Part shown: positions 13,101 to 24,360 of the stretch, piece after piece
How the letters are laid out: each line of letters begins with the position of its first letter
How positions within the stretch are numbered: the first letter of the stretch is position 1
Source of the DNA: Numenius arquata
Lineage: Eukaryota; Chordata; Aves; Charadriiformes; Scolopacidae
NCBI RefSeq assembly: GCF_964106895.1
Contig: NC_133576.1
Location: forward strand, 44,363,059-44,427,058
DNA length: 64,000 bases
Reading direction: 5' to 3'
Notes under the pieces: model-generated
What the model was told of the DNA's origin: nothing
Database searches by the model: none
The model's input: the letters and a program-made list of their open reading frames with translations, nothing else
Made by a program: the position numbers and the translations under genes

Positions 13101-16100
13101 GTATGTGCAAACAGCGGTCTGCACCACCCATGGCAAACAGGGGAGTTGAGGAAATCACTTTCTCTTCATAGTCTCCATAAACTGCATGTTGCGTGTTGTG
13201 CCAAGCAGGGTGGCCAGACATAATTTGATGATGAGTATTACTGGTCGTGCGCTAGAGGTCTCAAGGATGAGGCTCTGTAAGTGATCCAAAGGTAGGCTAA
13301 TCATGCTTTTAGAGCAAAGAGCCTCACTTAGGAGCATTGGTTAACTGCTTATGATTCTGTGGCTATGCACAAATGGGAATATTGTTATTCTGAGCTTCAA
13401 CAATCAACAGCTCTATTGCTTGGACTGTATCTATAGTTAAAGTGGTGTAGTGTCCTGCCATGGGTGTAATTGCATTCAAAAGACTGTATCCTTGAATAGC
13501 CAGTTCTAATACATTCTTATTTGTCAAATACAATGACACCTTATGGGAACTTATTACTGTGGACAAACAATGCTTCTGTAAGATACCTTTACCGTAGCGT
13601 GACAAGACTGTGTTGAGCATACTACATTTTATAGTCTGGAAATGAGATGAATGTTCTACTTCTGTCACTAGAGCATCTTGATGCCAAAAGAGCTGGGGAC
13701 CTTTCTACGCTGTTTGATGTGGGTGGAATCTTTGGTAAGTTCTAATGTTAATATTTCATCCTTAACCAGGATCTAGATTAGCTCATTTCCCCTGGTTGCA
13801 GTGCAACACAGAGCACTTGAGAGCTAAGTTTATTGTTGCGTGTGAGGAGCTGAGACCAGTGAGAAGCTGGGCACAGCTGGATTCTAGGGTGCCAGCAGTG
13901 GGGCCACGTGACACCTAGTGAAAAGGCTTTATGAGTTCAAAAGCAGCAGAACAATGATTTCTAAATATTTCTTCCACCTCTGTTCCACCCCCACCCCTGT
14001 CATCTCGGATGTTCAGTTAGAAGGAACAGTGAGGAAGAACAACTGTCTGCTTCTGTTGTCTTCCAAGTCAAAAACCAGTTGGGTTAATAAGTATATTGCT
14101 AAGTGCAAATTATGTTGTCAGTCACATGTTGTGTGTAACTGTACGTTAAAAGTTATATTGTGTTGTTTTAAACTGGGTTGGGTTTCATTAAGTATAACTG
14201 ATGTCTTCTCTGTAAAACATGGACAATGCTTTCTTCACATACCTCTTTCTTCTTTCAGGTGGAATTTTGGCAGGCCTGATTTCAGACAGGCTGGAGAAGA
14301 GGGCATCAACCTGCGGAATGATGTTATTGCTTGCAGCACCCACAGTAAGAGTTTGCCGCTCTCCTTCAGCTGTGGCTGAGACTTTGACAGCATTCCTTGG
14401 GAAGTCTTGCAGACAGCATTTTCTACTTGGATATAAAGAGTTCAGGCCAAGTTAAAAGCTGGCACGAAAAGTTGAGCGTGGGAGGAAGTATAGACACCGG
14501 GGCTGCCTTTACTAAACAAGCAAACAAGTCTAATGTATTGTTTGTTGTAGCATTTACATAGAAACTTTAACACTCTTTTGTAAAATTTGATGTTCAGTTC
14601 TTAGCCAGAACTTCAGCTGCTCGAAAACTAAAAATTCTGTGTTATAACTGTTGGAAAACTGGCAGTTAGACAGGAAAGGTGCATTTTTCTTTGATTCTTT
14701 TGTGAACAGTATTCTGTGCTGTGTTGAAGCTGGTCATTTGAGAGTTTAAAATTGTCCATAACACAGCCCTTTCTTCGAAAAGACATATTGGCCAATATCC
14801 CTTGTCTCCCTCTTCTGTCCAATCAAAGAACCATCCTGCTGTGATCTAAAACAGTTTAGTAAAACCTAGAACTAGCTTTCACATAATACCAACTAAGATA
14901 TTTTGTAGTTAATATGGGGAAAACAGAGAACCTAGAATTAGTCCCTGTGTTGGTATTCAGTGAGTTTGTTTTCTTGTCTTTACAGTTGTACATGTTCTCT
15001 GCAGTCAGTAAAATGGGCCTTGAGGCTACTGTAGGTGAGTATTTTTAAAGTATTTTCTGCTTGGCTTTCTGTGAAGTGAAGTGATCCAGAGAAGTGATTC
15101 TGCCACTTTACACTGCTCTGGTGAGACCTCACCTGGAGTACTGTGTGCAGGTCTGGAGCCCTCAATATAAGAAGGACATGGACCTGATAGAGAGGGTCCA
15201 GAGGAGGGCCACCAAAATGATCAGGGGGTTGGAGCACCTCTGGTACGAGGACAGGCTGAGGGAGCTGGGGTTGTTCAGCCTGGAGAAGAGGAGGCTCCGG
15301 GGAGACCTTATAGCAACCTTCCAGTACCTGAGGGGGGCCTACAGGAAGGCTGGAGACAGTCTGTTTACAAAGGCCTGCAGTGACAGAACAAGGGGTAATG
15401 GCTTTAAACTGGAAAAAAGCAGATTTAGATTAGACATTAGGAATAAGTTCTTTACCATGAGGGGGATGGAGCACTGGAATAGGTTGCCAAGGGAGGTGGT
15501 TGAGGCCCCTTCCCTGGAGACATTCAAGGTGAGGCTCGACGAGGCCCTGGGCAACCTGGTCTAGTTGGGGGTGTCCCCGCTGACTGCAGGGGGTGTCGGA
15601 CTAGATGACCTTTGGAGGTCCCTTCTGGCCCAGATGATTCTATGATTCTATGAACTTTTCAGTTGTGATCCGTTGGTGCTCTTTCCTTTTTTCTGTTGTG
15701 TTTTTTTTTTTTTTCTTTTATCTTTTCACTGAGAGGAGGAAGTCTGGAATCAAATGCCCTAGACTCTGCCTTGCACACTTTTTACAGGGTAAGGAAAGAG
15801 GCTAGGAAATAAGTAAGGGGTGGCATGAGAGCAGTAATTCACTTAACATCATTAGTCATCTTTCTGGAGCTTGTTGTGCCAGCACAGGCTTTATTATATT
15901 CCAAATGCCCAATGTCAGAGGTGTTTAAAGGTTACTTGTAGTACTTTTGACAGTAATATTAACTTTACTGATATAGGCTGAATTCACTTTCTAGTGAATT
16001 TCTAGCTGTCACCTCAAAACAGAAGTTAAAACACAAGTGCTGACATAGTGTCTCACCTACATAAAGGCCTTGTTAAGTTTTAGGGCCCTCTGGTTTTTGG

Positions 16101-19100
16101 TGCTGTACAAGCAGAGAAGAGGCTTATGGGTGGCTCTCTGTGAGAGTCCTCTGCTCTTATAGACAGTTTGATCAGACTTTCCCCTTTCTCTGGCCTGCCA
16201 GGATCAGTAAAGGCCCTGGGAGGTGCCTTTTGACTCAGGTCTGTCTCCTGTTATATTTGAGAATTCACACCATTGGAGTAAGCATTGCAAGGAGATACAA
16301 ATGTATGTTGCTTTTCCTCCTTTCCCAATTCTGTAATGGGGTGAGGGGAGCCAAGGAAGGATTAAACCATTTGAGAACCACAGGCTATGATGTCTCCTGT
16401 TGTTATGGTTAACAGTCTTTCAGGCAACTCACATTTCCTGTTTTTGTCCAACTTTGAACAGTGATGCTGCTTATCAGTGGTGCCCTGGTGAATGGCCCTT
16501 ACGCGCTGATCACCACTGCTGTCTCTGCTGACTTGGTAAGTTTGGCTTCCCCTCTGCTTCCAGCGTAGCAGCTTTGGCCTCCAGAGAGAGCCCTTTGGCT
16601 TCTGCAAGGTTGTCAGTGAACGGGCTGTGTTGTCCCAAAGCAAAGGGATAAGGAGCTGGATGGGCACTGCTGAACTCGGCCATTGAGATTGTTTTAGAGA
16701 TCGTGCATTATTAGTACAAATGAGTGTCATGCTTGTGAGAGGCTTCTGAATTATTCTTGCCTACTCAAAAGACAGTCCAAATCTTGTAGGTGGCAGCCCA
16801 AAATGAACGTGAAGGTTGCATGCAAGGCCAAGTCTCTGTACAGGTGCCTTCTCCCCTTTTACACTCTGCATCTTTAAATCGGGGGGGGGACGACCTGTGT
16901 CTGTTTGAGAGATGAGCTGGAGACTGAATTCCTATCAGCATGGAAAGCTATACCTGACACATACCCTTACTTTTGTCTATGTTACCCTTTCCCCTTTCTT
17001 GTACTGTTACTCTGGTTGCCAGCACTTATGGCTGGATCAGGTCAGTCAGTCATAAATGCTGTGTGAAAACATTGACCTTGGCACCTTTCATTAGCTAGGC
17101 TTTGAAAGGTTGCTTTCAGAGGTGCTGGTTCCTTAAGGCAAAAATCCTCTAACAAAAACCACTCTAAATATAGGAAAAGGAGAGGGGTAGAAATCTCCAT
17201 ACTTCCTCTGGAGCCCTGTCCTTGGCCTTGGAGATCTTTGCAAGACAAAGGCGGCCACTATGCATTGCCTGTTTTAGCCTTAGCTTTGTTGAAGAGGCTT
17301 CTAGCTAGAAAGTGAGGCCTGACATCGCAAGATCCCCACCTAGTCCTTAGGAAGAGAGTTGAAACTGCCAGCCAGTTCCTTAGATGTCAGCAGTCAAACA
17401 TCTGACATGAGCAAATATAAATCACTGATTACCTGACTGTATTCTCCTCAGTGTACTGGAGATAAAGGATTGTCTCTTATTAGCAGTTCTCCGAACTATT
17501 CACTTTTTCTGGCTTTCTACTAAGTCACTCCCTTTGTCAGTTGTTCTGTTCTGAAGACCTGGCTTCTAAAATTGGCTGAACAGCTTCTCTTGGCTCAAGA
17601 ATTCTCTGAATTGGCATTTCAGTATATATCCATAATTCTGGTATTCTAGTATTCCTGTCACAACAGTGATCTTTGTTGTTGTTCTGCAGAGCTTTGCTGA
17701 TATTAGCAGGGGAAAAGATGGCTGTGGAAACAACCTTGCAGCATGTTTCACTTGCAGCTCAAGTGCTGTCCTTGTTGCTTGAATCCACAGAGCAGAAGGC
17801 TTCTTGGTTCCTGTTGTTTAAGTAACATGACTTAGTAAAGGAGAATGCTGTAGGCAACAGGTTGATGGGGTAGAAGGCTTTTTTAAGTAGTGATAAAAGG
17901 GTTTGAGCTAGAACATTTAAGACAACTTCACAATGTACATTTAATGTGGAGGGGTGTGAACTAGATGCCATCATAGGGACTTCTGAGTTCGGCTCAGAAT
18001 GGTTCTAAGCAGCCTTTGTCACTTCAGGGTACCCATAAAAGCCTGAAAGGAAATGCAAGAGCCTTGTCCACAGTGACAGCGATCATCGATGGAACAGGAT
18101 CTGTAGGTAAGCCAGATCTGTAAGGTAACCTACCTTAGTTGTGGTTGGTTAAAACAAAGGATCTTTGAGAAACTAGGCTCTCTCCAGTTCACATTTTGCT
18201 AGGACTCGGTACAGCTTCAGGAATGGGGAGTAGAACAAACAGCCTTAAACCTCTCTAGTGGTCACACACCTGAGGGAGGGAGGAAGGAAGCGAGTGGTAG
18301 ACTGGTACTGGGCACAGACAGCAAAAATAGATGCCATTGGGCTTTTACTGAGATCAGGGATATTTTATTCATGCCCTCCGCACTGCTATGTGGAAGGGAA
18401 AATTGAGTAGGATTCAGCTTAATACTGGGTGGGCATTTTGTTGAGCCAAAGGCAGACATTTCTCAAACTTCTAGCCTTCCAGCTTCCCCTGTGTTAGGTT
18501 TCCCATTGGCTTGTGGCTGTACCAGTAATGTTTTGCACTTTCTGGGACCTTTTCCTACATAAGGTAATACTGAATTAACTTGGTGGAGAAATTCATGTTC
18601 TAACTCAGAATAACTATCAGCATAGTAAGTCTTACATTGCATCATTCTGACAATATCAATATTATATTTTAGGTGCAGCTTTGGGGCCTCTCTTAGCTGG
18701 TCTTATTTCCCCATCTGGTTGGAACAACGTGTTTTACATGCTCATGGTGGCAGATGCATGTGCCTTGCTAGTAAGTTTCCATGTATTTCCTTTATGCTAA
18801 AGTATCTTAAAATGCAAATTTTCCATTTGCAGTTTCAATACTCCATCTTCATAAGAAACTTCCAATTGTGTAGGAAATTCTCAATTAAAGAGCAGATTTG
18901 CTCATTTTGTGCAGATAAGTTCTGATGCGTTTCAATTCCTGAACAAACGCACATCTGTTAATTGCTGGCTGAGTAGATTACAGCAGGCATAATTGTAAGT
19001 AAACCTTCAGATGTAGACCTAGAAGATGCCTCAGATTCCACTCACGGAAGAATTACTTCTGTTTTCTTTAAAGCCAGTTTAGCAAAGCGGTAACAAATGT

Positions 19101-21758
19101 TTTTTTTTACACTGCTGTGTTACAAAATCACCGCGATAATGAAGCTGTTGAAAGTTAATACATCACATTCTCCAGATGGGCCCTAAAACTGCTGTACTAG
19201 GTTAGATGAAGAATTGGCATCCTAACTTTTGACAGTAACCAGGAGCATATGTTTAGGGGAAAGGAGTGCAACACACATGTGGTGGCTTGGTACAAAGCAC
19301 AGCCATTTTCCTTTTTTCTCCTGTTTGAGATCCTTTCTAGGAAGATCTGAAAAGGGTTTTGGAGTGGTTTTTTCCACTTCTGACTTGCCCTGCTTTGCTT
19401 TTAAAGACCAAAGAAGACATGAGATGAGGCAAGGCGAGTCTTGCTGTACCTTTGAAGTCAGTCTTGCTGCACCCACCTGTAGGTTAGCCTGTAGGTTATG
19501 TTTTTGTGTTTGCCACAGGTTTCCCTGGCAGGCATCTGTACCAGCCTTGTTCTCCAGCAGAACAGAATGCTGCTATGACTACTTCAGAGGTGTCCTGAAT
19601 GTCACCTGTTTATCCTCTCCTTTTGAAGTCCTGGGTAGGAGTGCTCATGAAAGGGCAGGGTGACTGTGAAACACTTCAGAAACGCTCCTTCCTCTGTACT
19701 AGCTGTGCTCAGACAAAACCCTGTGCCTGCACGGTATTGCTCTGAGCTCTGTGCTTCTGCAGAGGAGCTAATGCTGAGTGTGTCAGACCACTTCTTCCTG
19801 ACAGAAGAAAAGCAGAAAGTCTTGCTTTGAGTTACGATTGAGACTTTTTTTCTAAATTGAAGTTAAATCCAAAATTTTAAAGTAAATTTTTCTACATTTA
19901 AGATCTGAAATTCCTGGAAATTAAGTGAATAAACTGAGTAAGTTAATAGTTGAAATTTGTTCCCACTGGTAGTCAGCAGGTCTATGAATCCTTATTTGTG
20001 CTGTTTTCAGTATGATGTCTTCCATACTGCAGGGTATGGTTTGGGAGATTTGTTGTAGTTTTCCCATGTAGACTTAAATCTCTGTTGGTTTTTTTTTTTT
20101 TCATTTATAGTTATTTATTAAAACCAAATGAAAAAATCCCGTGTTTCTTTGCAGCAGCAGTTAAACTGCCTTTGTAAAGCTCTGCTTTTGAGAGAATTGA
20201 CTGTGTGCTGTTAAATCCTGGGTTTGTAATTCTTGTTCTGCTTTTCCTGTTCTTTGCAGTACAGCTATATGCCTGTATTTAACTGTTATTTCTTCAAAGA
20301 TATCTGGAGGGGCTTTAGCCTCCTGTGTGGTATTCAATTCTGTCATGCTTGGCCACTTGCATACCTTTGAAATGTTAGACTGAACTTCTACAAACACCAA
20401 TACTTGTAATGGTGAAGAAGCTTCCATTTATAACAGTGAGACTCTGAGGATAAGGAAACGTGTAACAGTGAGGAACCCTGGAGGTTCTAATTCTGTCTTT
20501 AATGTATGTGGGAATCACCGAATTTTATTTGTAAAGTCGCTTTCTTGGGTACTATCCTAGTACACCTTTAAAAGCACACTTGAAATTCCTGATCCTGCAC
20601 ACACAAGTAAACATGACTGACTTCATTCATCTTGACTAATTGTGCAATTAAAGCTTTTCACACACTCACACAGCTGTTTTTCAGAGTAGCACCTAAAATA
20701 CTTTTGTGCTCCAAAATTTCTATCTGCCATGTCTTCTTGAAGTCTTGGGTTCCCTCTGCTGGTTTCTTTACACATCTGCTGGTAAACTACCTTCAGAAAG
20801 CCATTCTGGTTTTTACAAACAAATTGATCTCTCAGTTGCGAAAAGAAGTTTTCTTCTTGCCTAGTTATTGTGAAAACTCCTCTTCCAAACACTGACTGAG
20901 AATCTGTAAATCTTTCTTTTATTTTTTTTTTATTTTTTTTAACCGAATTCAGCATTACAGGGTGATGTTTCAAATGAGGAGCTCTTTAAAGAACAGTTTA
21001 CATCTTGTCCTGAAAATGAGTTTATTTGTATATCTGTGTAGATATTAACACAGATTCTGTGACTGTTTTTACAGTTCTTACTCCGTCTTATTCAGAAGGA
21101 ACTTCCGTGTAATGCGCATCATACCTTGTAAGTGTTATACATGGCTATTGCTCTTTAATAACAGTTTAAAAACATGTTGCCAAGCTTTTGCCCTGTAATA
21201 CCTCGATGTAGACTGAATGTGTTAACGTTTCTGGGTGTCCATTTCTGTCTGTTTTAATTTTGCTTCAAAAGAGTAATCTTGTTTTGCTTTTCACATCATG
21301 AATACTATTTATTTTTTTTTAGAATATCTTATTTTGAAAAGCATCTGCAAACAGGTTTCTCTGTTATGATCGCTTAGTTATTGTTTTTCCCAAGTATGTA
21401 ATCTTTGTGGTTTTTCATTGTAGAGCATCCACATGGGGATAAGAAGCTTGTTCTGTATTTGTTTAATAGCTTCAAATGTAACTTTTTCCAAAAGGTTCTC
21501 TAAAAGGAAAGGATGACTCTGACTTCACAGTGTTTTGAATTGAGAAAAAATAATACCCTAAATTAATGGAGTTACAGTTGCATAATCAAAATCTAAATTG
21601 GGACCCTCGTCTGTAGTTTTGGAGAAGTAAAATGGACAGAGAATAGAAAATGCATAGCAAGGGATGGATCCTGCATTTTTGAGTTACTGACTGTAGTGCC
21701 TCGCACCTCAACTTCTCCTGCCTGATTGCTGTTCTTTCCCAGGTTTAAAGAACACTGA
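956..21758 (+). CDS. SLC37A1: SLC37A1 (3' part, 13 coding exons): phosphate-linked glucose-6-phosphate antiporter
   Basis: Seen: thirteen exons join in frame: 956-1122, 1861-1898, 7220-7303, 10352-10483, 12080-12170, 13672-13734, 14259-14344, 14986-15034, 16462-16535, 18028-18106, 18673-18770, 21075-21127 and 21743-21758. All have AG acceptors and GT donors and the phases agree. They total 1030 nt, about 343 residues plus a stop. Known: human SLC37A1 has 533 residues, so about 190 N-terminal residues lie upstream of the window. SLC37 proteins are 12-helix major facilitator proteins of the organophosphate:phosphate antiporter family; SLC37A1 exchanges glucose-6-phosphate for phosphate at the ER membrane. 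The visible part holds helices 5-6, a long hydrophilic central loop (exons 1861-10483), then helices 7-12. The match is to SLC37A1 rather than SLC37A2 or A3 because the central loop leads into DPEMQ and the C-terminus ends FKEH (human FKEQ). PDE9A follows on the same strand, as in human. Confidence 0.95.
1861..1898 (+). CDS. SLC37A1: SLC37A1 exon: start of the central cytoplasmic loop
   Basis: A 38-nt exon after a TTTCAG acceptor and before GTAAGT. It encodes the rest of His, then PKDISCSCTPSS. Human has HPNDVRCSS at this point. A donor two bases earlier would also read GT, but only the 1899 donor keeps frame with the exon at 7220. Confidence 0.88.
2685..2755 (-). repeat. Possible CR1 LINE remnant
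   Basis: The stretch TTTGGGTTGGAAGGGAT, followed by CTCTGG and later CTGCTCA, resembles the reverse complement of the CR1 3' region. It is badly decayed, so the call is tentative. Confidence 0.4.
3484..3553 (-). mobile_element. CR1 LINE remnant (3' end, reverse orientation)
   Basis: It contains GAGTTGGAAGTGACCTTTAG-like sequence, then ATCATCTAGTCCAACTCCCC and TGCTAAAGAGCAGGGG. This is the typical reverse-complement CR1 3' region. It is short, old and non-coding. Confidence 0.75.
7220..7303 (+). CDS. SLC37A1: SLC37A1 exon: central loop
   Basis: An 84-nt phase-0 exon after a T-rich tract and CAG, with donor GTAAAA. It encodes 28 hydrophilic residues starting SSKNILNG and ending ETSRPQ. This loop is poorly conserved across the family, so the call rests on splice sites, phase and position between well-conserved exons. 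Confidence 0.85.
7304..12079 (+). other. SLC37A1 introns flanking the 10352-10483 exon
   Basis: Introns 7304-10351 and 10484-12079. They are AT-rich with T-runs at about 8468-8492 and 9345-9368. I see no repeat family, exon or RNA gene. Confidence 0.75.
10352..10483 (+). CDS. SLC37A1: SLC37A1 exon: central loop, DPEMQ segment
   Basis: A 132-nt phase-0 exon with donor GTGAGT. It begins DPEMQHLL, matching human DPEMQCLL, and ends AISFLGALRIP, matching human AISFTGALKIP, just before helix 7. The middle is serine-rich and divergent. Confidence 0.93.
12080..12170 (+). CDS. SLC37A1: SLC37A1 exon: transmembrane helix 7
   Basis: A 91-nt exon after TTCTTAG and before GTAAGT. It encodes GVIEFSLCLLFAKLVSYTF followed by LFWLPLYITNV, almost identical to human SLC37A1. 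It ends one base into the next codon. Confidence 0.96.
13672..13734 (+). CDS. SLC37A1: SLC37A1 exon: loop into helix 8
   Basis: A 63-nt exon (phase 1 in, phase 1 out), acceptor CACTAG, donor GTAAGT. It encodes EHLDAKRAGDLSTLF followed by DVGGIFG. Human has DHLDAKKAGELSTLF at the same place. Confidence 0.95.
14259..14344 (+). CDS. SLC37A1: SLC37A1 exon: helix 8 end, MFS motif-A-like loop, helix 9
   Basis: An 86-nt exon after TCTTTCAG, with donor GTAAGA. It encodes GGILAGLISDRLEKRAST, with the Gly-rich turn plus D-R-x-x-K-R pattern of the conserved cytoplasmic loop of major facilitator proteins, then CGMMLLLAAPT. Confidence 0.96.
14986..15034 (+). CDS. SLC37A1: SLC37A1 exon: helix 9-10 linker
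   Basis: A 49-nt exon after TTTACAG, with donor GTGAGT. It encodes LYMFSAVSKMGLEATV; human has LYIFSTVSKMGLEATI. A CR1 element begins about 50 bp after the donor. Confidence 0.95.
15035..16461 (+). other. SLC37A1 intron carrying a CR1 insertion
   Basis: This intron holds the CR1 copy at about 15088-15654. The remainder has a T-run at about 15702-15716 and no other recognisable feature. Confidence 0.8.
15088..15654 (+). mobile_element. CR1 LINE, 5'-truncated, sense orientation
   Basis: Seen: it starts near GATTCTGCCACTTTACACTG and ends in the CR1 3' repeat ATGATTCTATGATTCTATGA. It keeps an uninterrupted reading frame (about 15094-15564) for the C-terminal end of the reverse transcriptase ORF. 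Motifs include RPHLEYCVQVWSP, ERVQRRATKMIRG, RLRELGLFSLEKRRLRGDL and MEHWNRLPREVV. Known: CR1 is the dominant LINE of birds and usually inserts as 5'-truncated copies. Because the frame is open to its stop, this copy is either fairly young or has escaped frame damage by chance. It cannot move by itself, lacking the endonuclease and most of the polymerase. Confidence 0.95.
16462..16535 (+). CDS. SLC37A1: SLC37A1 exon: transmembrane helix 10
   Basis: A 74-nt exon after TTTGAACAG, with donor GTAAGT. Joined to the previous exon it reads VMLLISGALVNGPYALITTA then VSADL. It matches human AMLLLSGALVSGPYTLITTA and leaves phase 0. Confidence 0.95.
16536..18672 (+). other. SLC37A1 introns 16536-18027 and 18107-18672
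   Basis: Ordinary intron sequence. A run of seven or more G lies at about 16881-16888. I see no repeat family or extra exon. Confidence 0.75.
18028..18106 (+). CDS. SLC37A1: SLC37A1 exon: helix 11
   Basis: A 79-nt exon after ACTTCAG, with donor GTAAGC. It encodes GTHKSLKGNARALSTVTAII then DGTGSV, nearly identical to human. Confidence 0.96.
18673..18770 (+). CDS. SLC37A1: SLC37A1 exon: helices 11-12
   Basis: A 98-nt exon after TATTTTAG, with donor GTAAGT. It encodes GAALGPLLAGLISPSGW then NNVFYMLMVADACALL. It ends at phase 0 and continues as FLLRLI at 21075. Confidence 0.96.
18771..21742 (+). other. SLC37A1 introns 18771-21074 and 21128-21742
   Basis: The last two introns. T/A runs occur at about 20089-20101 and 20916-20941. 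Short frames here match no family known to me. Confidence 0.75.
21075..21127 (+). CDS. SLC37A1: SLC37A1 penultimate coding exon: end of helix 12 and cytosolic tail
   Basis: A 53-nt exon after TTTTACAG. It encodes FLLRLIQKELPCNAHHT plus two bases of the next codon. The donor at 21128 is GTAAGT. Reading straight through the donor gives Leu then TAA at 21129-21131, so an unspliced transcript would end four residues earlier. Human has FLIRLIHKELS here. Confidence 0.9.
21743..21758 (+). CDS. SLC37A1: SLC37A1 terminal coding exon segment (16 nt) with stop
   Basis: After TTCTTTCCCAG the sequence GTTTAAAGAACACTGA completes a Leu codon, then reads FKEH and TGA. The human protein ends PFKEQ. Phase, strong acceptor and tail match all support it, despite its very short length. 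The rest of the exon is 3' UTR. Confidence 0.87.
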
Positions 21759-24360
21759 GCTAAGAGACCGGATTTGGAATAACGACTGCATAACTGATCA
21801 GAGCTCTTCCCTGAAAAAAAACGTCATGGAATGCATTACTCTATATTTAAGAGATTCTGTTTGGTGAAGAACTTTGCACGTTTACTGGAAGCAATGTGAG
21901 AAACGCAACTGGTAAATCCCTGAAGCTCTTATTTTTGCACATGAATAAGTACCTCAGGATGGCAACCATTCATCAGATGAAGAGACAGGAACTGTGGGAA
22001 GGTTTTAGCAGCACGCCTCAACTGAGCCAAAGAGAAATACCAAGTGCCTTTTTATTTCTTTTGATAGGATGTTTTTAATTAAAATGCCGAACTCTGTGTT
22101 TTCCAAAACCAAGTCAAAACTAGAGCAGAAGGAAGTTGAAATAATAAGAGACAGTTTAGCAGTGAAATGTCCCAGTGTCAGTGAGCACAGTATGTATCCC
22201 TCATGTCATCTTGCGCACATCGAGGGCATCGCTTTATAGAGGACAAAACCAGCTGTTTATTAAGATGCACTGCTATTAGGATTTGGAAGCTGCTCAGACA
22301 ATAATAACCTCACCATATTATTAGTTTTTAACTACCGCACTACTTCTAGTCCCAAGGACAACATCCAGCCTTTTGGTAGGTAATGAAATGGAATTTACTG
22401 TTGTGGGGTACTGTAGTTAGCAGTTTTCACAGACTCTCTGGATGAATGTTAGTCCTCAATTAGGATTGTGCAAAAAAGAGTGTCCTAGGCAACAAAAAGT
22501 AGATTGAGTCAGAATTTCCAGTGGGGTGGCTCAAATGATTTTCAGGGCATTAAAACTGGTTGTGCAAACATCATGTTATTGTTGTGCTGCTCCTCTAGGC
22601 TGGGTTGAAAGGAGAGGTTGTTCCTTTGGGGCTGGTAGAGAACTGTGAGCTGTCATACTTGAGCACTACAGGATTGAACAGACGAGCTGCTTTAGTGCCT
22701 GCTGCCACAGTTGTCTCTCTTGGATGCACACTGGTTTCAGTGCTGGTGTGTGCACATGGAAGTCATGGTCAGATCAGGGCCTTAATAGCCAGAAGTCTTT
22801 CAAGTGGCTAATTCAATTGGCACTGAATTTCAGATTCAGAGCCAAAATATGTTTATATCAGAAAAGAAAAATGATCTAGGTGGTAGGTTGTAAGAGAACA
22901 TTTCAGTAACTAGTGTTACCCAGCAAATGGATGGTTTAATGTCTTCAAAACATATCGTTTCTTTGTACAGCTGTCTCCTTTGCAAAACAGATGTTTCTGT
23001 GATACCTTTTTTTTAAAGATGTACTAAGTAAAAAGGAAATTTTTTTGTATGAGGTGTTTATACTTAGATCATAAAGGCTAGATAATTTAAACTGTGTATT
23101 ATTCTTAACTGTATTTATTAAAGCTCTAGGCATATGTCTTGTTCTGAACTGTTCTCCCAAGTTTTGTGAAACAATGCAGTAGTCTTTACACTTGATTAAC
23201 AAAACAGCACTCTTTTAAAATAGTCCTGCAAAACATGGAGAAATGTTCTCCCTCAGCTGCTGGTGTTGTCCATGTGCTGGCACAACACTTCATTTCTGGG
23301 ACTGTTTTGTAATTCTTCAGTCTTTGGTCAGTTATTTTACTGGTTTGATTCAGCACATGCTTTATGCTTGACTTGAACAGCAGAAGAATGTGTTCATTTT
23401 AACTGTTTTGCTGAACAGAGATACAGGGAAGACCTCGGTCCCACAAAGACATAAGGAGGGTACCAAAGTCCTTGCAAGTGAATGCTCCATGTAGACCCTG
23501 ACCCTGCAGCTACCCAGATGAATGGTTACCTTCACATATTTTGAGTAAACCTGTTGAGACCAGTGAGGATACTCAACGTGTGCATTTGTAAATCTGTGCT
23601 GTGTTTGGACTTTAGGCTGTAGTTAAATGTGACAGAATTCTGCAGCAATGTTACTTGAAAGGACTTCCATCCTGGTGGCAGAGCACACTGCCCCTCGCTC
23701 GGCCAGGCTGACGCTGGGGAACAGCTCTCCAGACCCGGGGAACTGATCTAGCCTCTGGTGGGGGAAAAATAACATTACAACCCCGAAACAGCCATGCTGG
23801 CACAACTTCAATGGCTGTGTGAGGAGGGAGGGATGGAGGACTTCTTTAGCTGAAGATGTCAGTCCCTTCCCTGCAAAAAGGTATGTAGAGCTACATACTG
23901 GTTTACTGAAAAAAATTAAACTCTCAAACTTTGCTGCACACAGATTTTGAGAGGCTGTTCCCTGTGGGCTGAAGTCTTAGGTTAAAATGCTTTCAGCTGT
24001 ATTTTACAGTTACAGATTGTAAAGATATTTAACTGTGTTTTGGATTTGGCATGTTTTACTTGTTGGGACTGCTGCTGTTATTTATTTATTTATTTGAATA
24101 GCTTTTGCACTGCAGTGACTCGAGCGTGGGATGACGACAATGTTGGAAGTGCTGGGCTGAGTCCTTCTTTCCATCTATTGCAGGAGGGAGGTAGGACTCA
24201 TAGTGTGTGTCGATGTCTCCTTCCTTGCTAATGTGCAGCATTTCAGTTCCTCCAACTATGAATTTGTTGGACAAAAAGATAGAGGTTTGCTTTTCTTTCT
24301 GAACAACCCTAAACATCTCCTAAGTTGCAAATAAACTCTGTGTTTTGTTATTATTGGGTG
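21759..24360 (+). other. Probable SLC37A1 3' UTR
   Basis: No coding signal follows the TGA at 21756-21758. Possible early poly(A) signals are ATTAAA at 22078-22083 and 23117-23122; the best candidate is AATAAA at 24330-24335. The true end cannot be fixed from sequence alone. Confidence 0.5.
24330..24335 (+). promoter_or_regulatory. Candidate poly(A) signal of SLC37A1
   Basis: AATAAA followed within 10 bases by a GT-rich stretch (CTGTGTTTTGTTATTATTGG). This hexamer-plus-GU arrangement is expected at a cleavage site. Further AATAAA hexamers occur at 24523-24528 and 27086-27091, so distal ends remain possible. Confidence 0.4.

Larger units (their letters stand above)
12171..14985 (+). other. 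SLC37A1 introns 12171-13671, 13735-14258 and 14345-14985
   Basis: Ordinary intron sequence between the helix 7, helix 8 and helix 9 exons. I see no repeat of a known family and no extra exon. Confidence 0.75.

Noticed and set aside
21129..21131. TAA as the true end of SLC37A1
   Set aside because: It overlaps a strong GTAAGT donor, and splicing to 21743 gives a C-terminus that matches the human protein better.
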